NCBI GenBank assembly: GCA_050304855.1
Contig: JBNLEI010000217.1
Location: 1-20,777 of the forward strand
From: Methylomarinum sp050304855
GTDB taxonomy: Bacteria > Pseudomonadota > Gammaproteobacteria > Methylococcales > Methylomonadaceae
Direction: 5' to 3'
Length of the DNA: 20,777 nt
Of the stretch, positions 7,365 through 14,753 are shown in pieces. Every line of letters starts with the position of its first letter. Within the stretch, counting starts at the first letter, position 1. The position numbers and the translations under genes were made by a program. Below the pieces are notes generated by a model. It was not told the origin of the DNA. It made no database searches and worked only from the letters and a program-made list of their open reading frames with translations.

Positions 7365-8399
7365 TTATTTTTCGAGTTTTGCGACTCGCTCTTGCAGTTC
7401 CTTGAATTTTTTCAATAATTCCGGTAGTTTGCTTAAGGCCGCCAGTTCTTTCCAGGCAGTTTTTCTATCCTTGGCCGGACTGCCCCAAACCTGCGTGCCT
7501 GCTTTGATATCCTGAGAGACTCCGGAACGAGCCATGACGACGGCTTGTTGGCCAATTTTAACGTGGTCGGCGATACCGGAACTGCCGGCTAGAATAGCGC
7601 CGTCCTCAATGGTACAAGAGCCTGAGATACCCGACTGGCCGCAGATGATCACGTTTCTGCCGACTTTGTTGTTGTGGCCTAATTGGACCAGATTATCGAT
7701 TTTACTGCCGGAGCCGATGGTGGTCGAACCCAGTGCACCACGATCGATACAGGTATTCGCGCCGATTTCGACATTGTCGGCAATTATCACATTACCGACA
7801 TGGGGGACTTTGATGTGTTGGTTGTCGCGATATTTGTAACCGAAGCCGTCGGCTGCAATAATGGCTCCAGAATGAATAATCACGTTATCACCGATGCTCG
7901 TATTGTCATAAATAACGACATTGGGATAAAGCCTGCAGTTTTTTCCGATAGTGACATGGTTGCCGATATGGACACTGGCATAGATATCCGAGCCGTCCCC
8001 AATAGTGCAATGGCTGCCAACTGTCGAGAATGGTCCTATACTGATGTCGTTTCCCAATGCCGCACTATCGGCGATCACTGCTTGCGGGGAAATCTGTTTG
8101 TCGCTTTCCTCTGTCGGATGAAGTACGCTGACGGCACGAATAAAGCTGATCTCTGGGTCGTCACAGATCAGCAACGTTAGCTCATTCGGGACTTGATCGA
8201 CGGCAAAGTCGGCAGAAATAAAACAGGCTGACGCTTTGGAATCTTTCAGATACTGTTTGTATTTGCCATCGCTGAGTACCGTGACTTGGTTGATTTCGGC
8301 CGACATGATGTCGGCGGCGGAATGGATGGACACAGATGGATTGCCGCCTTGAGGGCGGGCATCACACAGTTGGGCGAGTTCCTGAATAGTGATAGTCAT
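7365..8399 (-). CDS. lpxD: UDP-3-O-acylglucosamine N-acyltransferase LpxD
   Basis: It transfers a 3-hydroxyacyl chain from acyl-ACP to UDP-3-O-acylglucosamine, the third step of lipid A synthesis, in the cytoplasm. The 344 residues match the family length (about 340). There is a mixed N-terminal uridine-binding domain (1-100), a left-handed beta helix of hexapeptide repeats (about 104-300) and a C-terminal helix (about 312-344). H242, in the LGHN turn, aligns with the catalytic His of the E. coli enzyme (H239). The gene lies two bases downstream of the membrane/spermidine-synthase fusion and is probably translated from the same message. It is not in the usual bamA-skp-lpxD-fabZ-lpxA cluster, so it could be a second copy. 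Confidence 0.93.
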   Translation of the reverse strand: MTITIQELAQLCDARPQGGNPSVSIHSAADIMSAEINQVTVLSDGKYKQYLKDSKASACFISADFAVDQVPNELTLLICDDPEISFIRAVSVLHPTEESDKQISPQAVIADSAALGNDISIGPFSTVGSHCTIGDGSDIYASVHIGNHVTIGKNCRLYPNVVIYDNTSIGDNVIIHSGAIIAADGFGYKYRDNQHIKVPHVGNVIIADNVEIGANTCIDRGALGSTTIGSGSKIDNLVQLGHNNKVGRNVIICGQSGISGSCTIEDGAILAGSSGIADHVKIGQQAVVMARSGVSQDIKAGTQVWGSPAKDRKTAWKELAALSKLPELLKKFKELQERVAKLEK

Positions 8400-8401
8400 T
8401 A

Positions 8402-10633
8402 TTATTTCCAGATTCCAATTATGTTGGTGAAGTCATCGGTCCATGGCTTCATGTCAAAATATAAGGGTAGTTTCTGCCAGTTTCCCAAACGGCTTTGCTG
8501 CAGCGGAAGCAATTGTTCTTCCGTTCTGGCCATCACTACCCAGTCGGTCGCAACGACTAATGGGATTGGCTGAGGCGGTTTGAATTCTTGAATCAGCGCA
8601 GCAAGTTTTAAATGCTCGGCATGATCGGCTAAGACCTTTTTTAGTGCCAAGTGGCGATTGGTGATATGAAAAGCCAGTAAACCGTTGGTTTTCAGTTTAG
8701 CAAAATATAATCGCATTGCTTCGCGCGTTAGAAGATGAGTCGGTACCGAATCGGAACTGAAGGCGTCCAGAATCAGCAAATCGAACTTATTGTCCGGTTC
8801 GGCATTCAGTGATAAGCGGGCGTCGCCGACAATCATCTTGGCATTGTGGGTACACCGTTTCAGATAGCTGAAGTAATCCGGATTTTCTGCAATTTTAATG
8901 ACCAGAGGATCAATTTCATAAAAAAACCAGTGTTGTTGTGGTTTGCCGTAACAAGCCAATGCTCCGGCTCCGAGACCGACTGATCCGATTATCCAGTTTT
9001 CGTTTTGATCGTCAAAAATCTTGAACAATTGCCCCATCGGTCCGGGCTTGCTGTAATACGTCAGAGGAGTGGTCAATTCTCTTGCGATCAGCCTTTGCGC
9101 TCCATGCTTTGTGGTTCCGTGAAATAGCTCGTGATATTTTTCCGGACGACCGTCTTCATCGGTCAATACACCTTCGCGGACCGAAAATACGCCAAAGAAA
9201 CTGCGCTCCTGATAAAGCGTGTTGGAAAGCAAATTATGCAGACCGCCAGTGAAAAACAGAATTATGCCGGTCAGCAGCGCCAAGCTGATAGGGCGCGAAC
9301 GGAATGAATACGTCAAGCCGGCTAACATAATCAGGATGACACCGATGCTATCAAGATACTCTGCCAAGTTGTCGGTTAGGGCGTAAATTGCCAGACCGGA
9401 AACCAATATAACCCCTGGAAATAGGGCTTGGCGCGTCCATTTTTGCTGGAAAAAACCCGGGCGCAATAATAAAGCAGCAACAATCATCAGCGGGTATTCA
9501 TAGACAGCATTGAAAATAAACGGCGCGATAAACGTATTGAACATACCGCCAAGCATGCCGGCAAACGACATAATCAGATAAAAATCGGTCAGATGGTGAG
9601 TGTGCGGACGTATTTTTGCCAGTTCGCCGTGACAGACCATAATCGCCAGAAAAAAGGCCAGCAAATGCAAAATCAAGTCTAGCCAGTAGGGTAGCACTGC
9701 CGGGTTGATGAAAGAATAGGCAATAAACGGGAGTAATACAGCCGGTTGCAGAGCCACCATGAGGGGATGGATTTTGGCCGCCCATTTGGAAAAGACCAAA
9801 ACGAAAGACAGCAGGTACAAAGTTAAAGGAATGATCCATAACAGAGGGACCGAAGCGATATCGGTACTGATGAAATTGGTTAGACCGAGTAACAGGCTGG
9901 ACGGTACGAATGCCAAAACCATCCAGTGCAGTTTGGTGCTGATGGGTAGTTCGGGTGCAATAGTGTCTTTTGGTGTTCCCGTGGACTGATTTATCTGCTG
10001 GTGACTGCGCCACAGGACAAAGCCGCAGACGCCGATTAACAATGCAAGTAAAACATAACCGGCACTCCACAGCATACGCTGCTCGGTCAAGCCGATATTG
10101 GGTTCGATAATAAAAGGGTAACTCAAAAGCGACAGCAAGCTTCCGGCATTGCTAGCGGCATAGAGGTAATAGGGGTCATGACTGGTGTGATGACCGACGC
10201 CGGAAAACCATTTCTGCAGTAAAGGGGCGGTACTTGAAACCACAAAAAAAGGCAGGCCGATGGCTATTAGCAGAGTCCAGATCAACCAGAGGGTCGGGTT
10301 GCTCTCGGTTGGCGGCGTGGCGCCTTCGGGTAAGGCTAACGGGAGTGCGGTGAAACTGATCAGCAAAACAATGGCATGCACCAGTATCTGGCGATGATTT
10401 TCTTGCCGTCTACTTAGAAAATGGGCGTATAGATAACCGAGGAATAACACCATTTGGTAAAACACCATACAGGTATTCCAAACGGCTGGTGTGCCACCTA
10501 GCAACGGTAACAGTATTTTGCCGAACATGGGTTGAACGACGAACATCAGTGTGGCACTGATAAACAAAGTCCCGGCAAAAAGAAAAATGAGCGAAAAACT
10601 TCGATCTGAATAAGGTTCTGCGGTTTTATTCAT
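8402..10633 (-). CDS. fused multi-span membrane / spermidine synthase-like protein
   Basis: This is a 743-residue protein. The first 470 residues hold about twelve to fourteen hydrophobic spans of MFS-like type, with a loop at about 205-235. The C-terminal 250 residues are a Rossmann domain like spermidine synthase. It shows G550-x2-G-x-G-x-G557 (GSVGLGAG instead of GGGDG), an acidic EID loop (573-575), GDAR (603-606) and LDAFSSDSVP (622-631). The linker has YQERSFFGVFSV and the C-terminus WTDDFTNI, both seen in membrane-fused SpeE-like proteins. Polyamine synthesis is not proven. The changed glycine loop suggests a different aminopropyl or methyl transfer. The gene runs directly into lpxD. 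The ATG at 10633 has little Shine-Dalgarno match. Confidence 0.87.
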   Translation of the reverse strand: MNKTAEPYSDRSFSLIFLFAGTLFISATLMFVVQPMFGKILLPLLGGTPAVWNTCMVFYQMVLFLGYLYAHFLSRRQENHRQILVHAIVLLISFTALPLALPEGATPPTESNPTLWLIWTLLIAIGLPFFVVSSTAPLLQKWFSGVGHHTSHDPYYLYAASNAGSLLSLLSYPFIIEPNIGLTEQRMLWSAGYVLLALLIGVCGFVLWRSHQQINQSTGTPKDTIAPELPISTKLHWMVLAFVPSSLLLGLTNFISTDIASVPLLWIIPLTLYLLSFVLVFSKWAAKIHPLMVALQPAVLLPFIAYSFINPAVLPYWLDLILHLLAFFLAIMVCHGELAKIRPHTHHLTDFYLIMSFAGMLGGMFNTFIAPFIFNAVYEYPLMIVAALLLRPGFFQQKWTRQALFPGVILVSGLAIYALTDNLAEYLDSIGVILIMLAGLTYSFRSRPISLALLTGIILFFTGGLHNLLSNTLYQERSFFGVFSVREGVLTDEDGRPEKYHELFHGTTKHGAQRLIARELTTPLTYYSKPGPMGQLFKIFDDQNENWIIGSVGLGAGALACYGKPQQHWFFYEIDPLVIKIAENPDYFSYLKRCTHNAKMIVGDARLSLNAEPDNKFDLLILDAFSSDSVPTHLLTREAMRLYFAKLKTNGLLAFHITNRHLALKKVLADHAEHLKLAALIQEFKPPQPIPLVVATDWVVMARTEEQLLPLQQSRLGNWQKLPLYFDMKPWTDDFTNIIGIWK

Positions 10634-10710
10634 TATTGTTATTAAGGCGTTATATGCTTTTTATCAGCCGCCTATAATAATGCATTTACCGGAAATTTGT
10701 GACAGAACAA

Positions 10711-10734
10711 TAAAAAAAGGCGGAGTTACCGCCT
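10711..10734 (-). terminator. intrinsic terminator of the charged-protein gene
   Basis: Read on the - strand, AGGCGG and CCGCCT pair as a 6-base stem around a TAACT loop (10718-10734), followed by seven T (10712-10718). It lies 60 bases after the stop of the 10794-11348 gene and so ends the cytochrome c4 transcript or that of this gene alone. It also insulates the start of the next - strand gene. Confidence 0.85.
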
Positions 10735-10793
10735 AGTGAAAAAATGACATCCTTGTCTAGAGGAGCAAAGTGAAACAATAATTTACTGAGAAG

Positions 10794-11348
10794 TTATCGG
10801 CGATTAGAATCTGTGCCGGTGAATTCACGGGTTTTGTTGTCGATACCTTCGATGGCACGGCGATGCATTTCATCGACAACGGACTTGGCGTCGTTGACGT
10901 TTCTGTCGATGATGGTGTCGACCGGATTCTGTTGCTGATAAGTGCGTTCGTCGTACCGGCGGTATTCGCGGCGGTCCATACCGTTACGTTCCTCTTCGTA
11001 CTGACGTCTGTAACGATCTTGCTCATCGTTATAGTGTTTGCGGCGTTCATCGTAACGGCGTTCGTAGCGCTCTTCGCGGTCATCGAATTCTTTACCGCGG
11101 CGTTTAGCGTCCTTATGGTATTTTTGCTTTTTCTCTTTATATTTCTTGCTGTATTCCTTTTGCTTTTTCAATTCATGGCGCTCTTCAGCTCGTTCGCGTC
11201 CGCGAGTACTAAAGTCGTCCGATTGTTTGTTACTGTTGATCCAGCGGGCATCCGGTCCCTTGTCTTGCGGTTTGCCTTTCGCCAATAACGGTGTCGAAAC
11301 GGCTAGCGCTAATATCGCTAATGGGACAAAGAATAATTTACTGATCAT
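10794..11348 (-). CDS. exported Arg/Glu/Tyr-rich low-complexity protein
   Basis: This is a 184-residue protein with a clear signal peptide (about 1-23, cleavage after LLA). The mature part is highly charged. Residues about 48-140 are dominated by Arg, Lys, Glu, Asp and Tyr with repeated RRYDER- and RRQYEEE-like units, which predict a long charged helix or disordered region. A less charged C-terminal part (about 140-184) contains PVDTIIDRNVNDAKSVVDEM. No catalytic motif or Cys is present. The gene starts 90 bases after the cytochrome c4 stop on the same strand and is followed by a strong terminator. I do not recognise the family. A periplasmic or envelope structural role is a guess. The opposite-strand frames here are shadows of its repetitive codons. 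Confidence 0.8.
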   Translation of the reverse strand: MISKLFFVPLAILALAVSTPLLAKGKPQDKGPDARWINSNKQSDDFSTRGRERAEERHELKKQKEYSKKYKEKKQKYHKDAKRRGKEFDDREERYERRYDERRKHYNDEQDRYRRQYEEERNGMDRREYRRYDERTYQQQNPVDTIIDRNVNDAKSVVDEMHRRAIEGIDNKTREFTGTDSNRR

Positions 11349-11438
11349 AGCTGTTCCTAAATTAATAAAAGTTAAGTTAAAGCTTTCGCTGTTGAGTTTA
11401 TTCCGGCTCGCTTAATGGAGGCTGAATTCAAAAGTAAT

Positions 11439-12008
11439 TTATAAAGATCCCAAGTATGCACTGATGGCTTTAATGTCCTGTTCCGATAAATTTTTAGCAA
11501 TCGCTCCCATCGGTCCGCCTTTGCGTTCACCGGTTTTGAATGCGGTCAACTGCTTGGAAAGGTACTGAGGATGTTGCCCCGCCAGTCGGGGAAACTGGCC
11601 GCGTCCTTGCGCATTATTGCCGTGACAGCCCATACACATCGCTGTTTTATTTTTTCCCTGCTCAGCTAACTCGGCATTACCGCCAGCGCTTTTTGTCGGT
11701 AAGCTTGCAAAGTAAGCGGCCACGTTGGCAATGTCTTCTTTGCTGAGACTGGAAGCCATGTTCTTCATCACTGGGCCGTTGCGGGCTCCGGATTGGAACG
11801 CTTTGAGTTGATTTTCGATATAGGTGCTGTTTTGACCAGCTAACATCGGAAACATTGGATTCGAACTAACGCCTTCAGGGCCGTGGCACCCTGTGCACAT
11901 GGCCGCTTTATCTTTTCCGGCTTTAATGTCGGCTGCATTGACATGGTTGCCGAACAAAAGAAGTAAAACAATGAAAACAATAAGTTGTTTTATTATGGAT
12001 GTTTTCAT
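11439..12008 (-). CDS. di-heme cytochrome c4
   Basis: This is a periplasmic electron carrier of 189 residues. A signal peptide covers about 1-25 (ending VNA). Two c-type domains follow, with C38-x2-C41-H42 and C125-x2-C128-H129. Each is followed by the FPxLAGQ element typical of cytochrome c4 (53-59 and 139-145). The Met ligands are probably M81 or M84 in the first domain and M167 in the second. Both domains end with the helical pattern IANVAAYFASL / IKAISAYLGSL. In this family the protein feeds electrons to terminal oxidases. AGGGGG precedes the ATG by about eight bases and is a good ribosome-binding site. The exported charged protein lies 90 bases downstream. The 199-base region up to 12207 is shared with the divergent Nudix gene. 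Confidence 0.93.
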   Translation of the reverse strand: MKTSIIKQLIVFIVLLLLFGNHVNAADIKAGKDKAAMCTGCHGPEGVSSNPMFPMLAGQNSTYIENQLKAFQSGARNGPVMKNMASSLSKEDIANVAAYFASLPTKSAGGNAELAEQGKNKTAMCMGCHGNNAQGRGQFPRLAGQHPQYLSKQLTAFKTGERKGGPMGAIAKNLSEQDIKAISAYLGSL

Positions 12009-12174
12009 AGGAGTTCCCCCTCTGTTGATAATAAATATATTTATAATTGCAGATCGATCCGGCTAGAGACGCTCGCAGATGGCAATCCGACTACTCATAT
12101 TATTTCCGAATATCGCGCTGCCCAATTCGAAAAGTGTCGAATTTTCATCTGCGATAAAACTAATTCAATATGAC

Positions 12175-12180
12175 TATAAT
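12175..12180 (+). promoter_or_regulatory. possible -10 box for the Nudix gene
   Basis: A perfect TATAAT lies 27 bases before the ATG at 12208. No good -35 element is seen at the expected distance, so this is weak evidence. It sits in the divergent region 12009-12207, where no gene is seen. Confidence 0.3.
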
Positions 12181-12207
12181 AAGTCGGCAATAATTCAATG
12201 ATAGATC

Positions 12208-12690
12208 ATGAAACAAAGTAAGCAAGAGGAACCTTTACCGGCTATCGGGGTTGGTGCAGTGGTGGTCGACCGAAAAGGTCGAATTCTGTTGATTAAGCGT
12301 GGTACGGCTCCTGCCAACGGATTCTGGTCAATTCCGGGCGGGAAACAGGAAGCCGGGGAAACATTAATACAGACGTGTAGGAGAGAGGTTGAAGAAGAAA
12401 CAGGTCTGCAAGTTGACGTTAAAAATATTATCGCAGTGGTGGAGCGAAGGTTGGAAGGTTTTCACTACGTTATAATCGATTTTTTGGCCGAATGTTGTGA
12501 GACTTCTAAAGATCCGGTGGCGCAAAGTGATGTCAGTGAGGCATGTTGGGTGATGCCTGAAGAGGTTACAAATTTTAAGGTGGTGCAGGGTCTCACTGCA
12601 GTAATCGAATCAGCCGTTCGCCAATATCGCGGCGGCAATATATCAGGCTTGATCGATAAAACCGGAGACGGACTCGATTTCACTTGCTGA
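12208..12690 (+). CDS. Nudix hydrolase
   Basis: This is a 160-residue cytoplasmic hydrolase of nucleoside diphosphate-linked compounds. The Nudix box spans residues 45-67 and matches G-x5-E-x7-REVEEETGL in full, including the metal-binding Glu residues. It is preceded by the SIPGG turn. The N-terminal strand IGVGAVVVDRKGRILLIKRG is typical of the ADP-ribose/NADH/8-oxo-dGTP group. The exact substrate cannot be assigned. The last 48 bases overlap the end of the convergent histidine kinase gene. The start ATG has no strong ribosome-binding site but is the only ATG in frame before the conserved core. Confidence 0.92.
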   Translation: MKQSKQEEPLPAIGVGAVVVDRKGRILLIKRGTAPANGFWSIPGGKQEAGETLIQTCRREVEEETGLQVDVKNIIAVVERRLEGFHYVIIDFLAECCETSKDPVAQSDVSEACWVMPEEVTNFKVVQGLTAVIESAVRQYRGGNISGLIDKTGDGLDFTC

Positions 12691-14193
12691 AAGCGTCTTT
12701 TCAGGGACGGAAGAATCGACTAAAGGCAGCTCGATCCAAAAACAGCTGCCGTGGTTTATTTTGCTTTCCACACCGATATTGCCGTTCATTTCCTGAATCA
12801 GTTTTTTGCTGATGGCAAGACCGATGCCGGTTCCTTCGATTCCCTCGTTTTCCTTACCCAAACGGTCGAAAGGCACAAAAATTTTGGATAGATTTTCCGG
12901 TGCAATGCCCTGTCCGGTATCGACAATGTTGATGCGTAAAAAACCATTGCCAGAACGTTGACAAGAAAGGGCGATGGTTCCTTTTTCGTTATTGTATTTC
13001 ACCGCATTGGATAGCAAATTGATCAGAATCTGCTTTAACGCGGTAAAGTCGGCATGAACCTGACATTCGATGGCGGTTACCTGATTGTGCAAAGCAATTT
13101 GTCGTTTCTCGGCCTGCGTCTGGATCATTGGCAGACAGTGATGAAGGACTTTATTAATGGGAATGGGCCTAATGTCCAGGCCCAGTTTTCCGGATTCGAT
13201 TTTGGAAAGCTCTAGCACCTGATTGATCAGTTCTAGTAGGTGATAGCCCGCATTGAGAATTTCGGTAACGCTTTCATGTTGATCTTCGGTTAAATCGTCC
13301 GTATCGAGTAATTGAGAAAAACCGAGAATGGCGTTCATCGGAGTCCTCAACTCGTGGCTCATCCGGGATAAAAAAGCCGATTTCGCCTGACTGGCTTTTT
13401 CTGCGACGCTTTTGGCAGTAGTTAATTGATCAACCGCTTGCTCAAGACCCGCATCGCGTATTTCAATTTCATTTAACATTTTGTTGAAACTGTCTGTAAA
13501 CACACCGATTTCGTCATCCGTTGTTTTTTGGACGCGTAAACTGAAATCCGCAGAAGTGACAATTTGATGGGTCGTCTTATTCAGATCGTTAATCGGATCG
13601 AGAATGGATCGTTTCAGTTTAATCGTGACAAAAAAAGCCAGTATCGTGGCGAGAAACAATACCGTAATGCCGATCGCCGAGTCATAAACGATTTGTTTTT
13701 TGAATGCCGATAACCCGATATACAGCTGAATCGAACCGATTTTCTTGTCATTTAAATAAATTGGATTAATGACTGTAAAAATAGTGTTTCGGTAAAGAGA
13801 CAGGAAATCAGTGGAAACGGATAGGTGATTGTTTTCGGTCTGTTGCTTGAGTTGACGGACCAAAAGAGTGTTGTTTTCTAGATTGGAGTAATACTCTGCC
13901 AGAATTTTGTCGCTAGCGTCCAGCAGTCGGCCTCCGATTATGCTATTGATCGGTTCAAGCGTCGATAGGATTTCGTTGGCCGTATCATGATCTCGATACA
14001 AGATTACGGCGGTGGAGTTTTGACCGATGAGTAAAGCCAGTGAATTCGAGTTGCCAATCAAATCTTCCTTTTCTTTTTTGAAAGAAAAAGCCAGCATCGT
14101 AGCAATGGTGATCGATAACGCAATAAAAGTAACCAATACGGTTATGAAAGTGATTTTTCCGCCCAACGACCGGAATGAGATAAATCGATTCAT
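12643..14193 (-). CDS. CHASE8-like/HAMP sensor histidine kinase
   Basis: This is an inner-membrane sensor kinase, 516 residues from the ATG at 14193. That start has a GAGG about nine bases upstream and lies one base after the YfiR stop. An ATG at 14208 (521 residues) overlaps that gene and lacks a ribosome-binding site. There is a first span at about 13-37, a periplasmic domain (about 38-170) resembling CHASE8 (the YfiN sensor type), a second span at about 171-192, and HAMP to about 245. The H-box FLSRMSHELRTP has H280. The N-box LINLLSNAVKYN is near 391-402, DTGQGI begins at D425, and GTGIGL starts at 454. There is no receiver domain and no response regulator in view, so its output partner is unknown. 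The receptor and YfiR genes upstream suggest it senses through YfiR. Confidence 0.92.
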   Translation of the reverse strand: MNRFISFRSLGGKITFITVLVTFIALSITIATMLAFSFKKEKEDLIGNSNSLALLIGQNSTAVILYRDHDTANEILSTLEPINSIIGGRLLDASDKILAEYYSNLENNTLLVRQLKQQTENNHLSVSTDFLSLYRNTIFTVINPIYLNDKKIGSIQLYIGLSAFKKQIVYDSAIGITVLFLATILAFFVTIKLKRSILDPINDLNKTTHQIVTSADFSLRVQKTTDDEIGVFTDSFNKMLNEIEIRDAGLEQAVDQLTTAKSVAEKASQAKSAFLSRMSHELRTPMNAILGFSQLLDTDDLTEDQHESVTEILNAGYHLLELINQVLELSKIESGKLGLDIRPIPINKVLHHCLPMIQTQAEKRQIALHNQVTAIECQVHADFTALKQILINLLSNAVKYNNEKGTIALSCQRSGNGFLRINIVDTGQGIAPENLSKIFVPFDRLGKENEGIEGTGIGLAISKKLIQEMNGNIGVESKINHGSCFWIELPLVDSSVPEKTLSASEIESVSGFIDQA

Positions 14194-14194
14194 C

Positions 14195-14752
14195 CTATCT
14201 GACCTCATGGGCGATTTTTAACAGTTTGGAACTGATTTTCAAGCCATGTTCCACCGCCAACGAATTGTTGATGGAGGGAACGATTCTTTTTTGCGTTCGG
14301 GTAAAACCAATCATTCCGCCTTTGACAATGAAATGTTCGATGTCGCTAACAGTTAAAATGGGCAAAGGGCGGAGTTGATCGAGCAAAGTATGTAGTTGAT
14401 ATTCATTGCTTTGATCGATGTAAAATACATGACATTTCGAGTATACCTCAGGTTTTGGGCTGATGAGGAGATTTACCGGTTGCGAACCGAAAGATTCGTT
14501 TGCGATTAAAGAATTGAGTTTCGTCGTCACTTCATTGCTTGACGTTGCGCAAAAGTTGAATGCATCGCATTCGCTATTGCTCGTACAGGAGTCCGGCCAC
14601 TGTACAAAAAATGAAAAGTTGAAAAGATACAATGCTTTAAGTTCATTTTCGGATAGAGCCGGCTCGGCTGAAACAGGGCCGGACATGCCCATAACGACAC
14701 ATAGATAAAATACCGCCGCAAACCAATATTTATTGAGTGACGATAATTTCAT
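14195..14752 (-). CDS. YfiR-family periplasmic protein
   Basis: This is a 185-residue protein with a signal peptide (about 1-29, ending VSA). The family marks (DUF4154, PF13689) are KALYLFNFSFFVQWP at about 39-53, CHVFYI at 107-112, GGMIGF at 145-150 and a C-terminal LKISSKLLKIA. In Pseudomonas, YfiR is a periplasmic repressor that binds the periplasmic domain of the cyclase YfiN. C68 and C107 have the same 39-residue spacing as the conserved disulfide pair of that protein. The second pair is missing, and two other Cys (56, 62) are present. It begins one base after the receptor stop and ends one base before the kinase ATG, so the three form a single transcription unit. It is inferred to gate the CHASE8-like kinase. 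Confidence 0.92.
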   Translation of the reverse strand: MKLSSLNKYWFAAVFYLCVVMGMSGPVSAEPALSENELKALYLFNFSFFVQWPDSCTSNSECDAFNFCATSSNEVTTKLNSLIANESFGSQPVNLLISPKPEVYSKCHVFYIDQSNEYQLHTLLDQLRPLPILTVSDIEHFIVKGGMIGFTRTQKRIVPSINNSLAVEHGLKISSKLLKIAHEVR

Positions 14753-14753
14753 A

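Noticed and set aside
7683..8180. 165-residue frame on the + strand inside lpxD
   Set aside because: The opposite strand encodes clear hexapeptide repeats of LpxD; the + frame has no domain or ribosome-binding site.
10863..11288. Hydrophobic 141-residue frame on the + strand
   Set aside because: It is the complement of the charged codons of the - strand gene, which has a signal peptide and a terminator; Val/Phe/Leu richness is a by-product.
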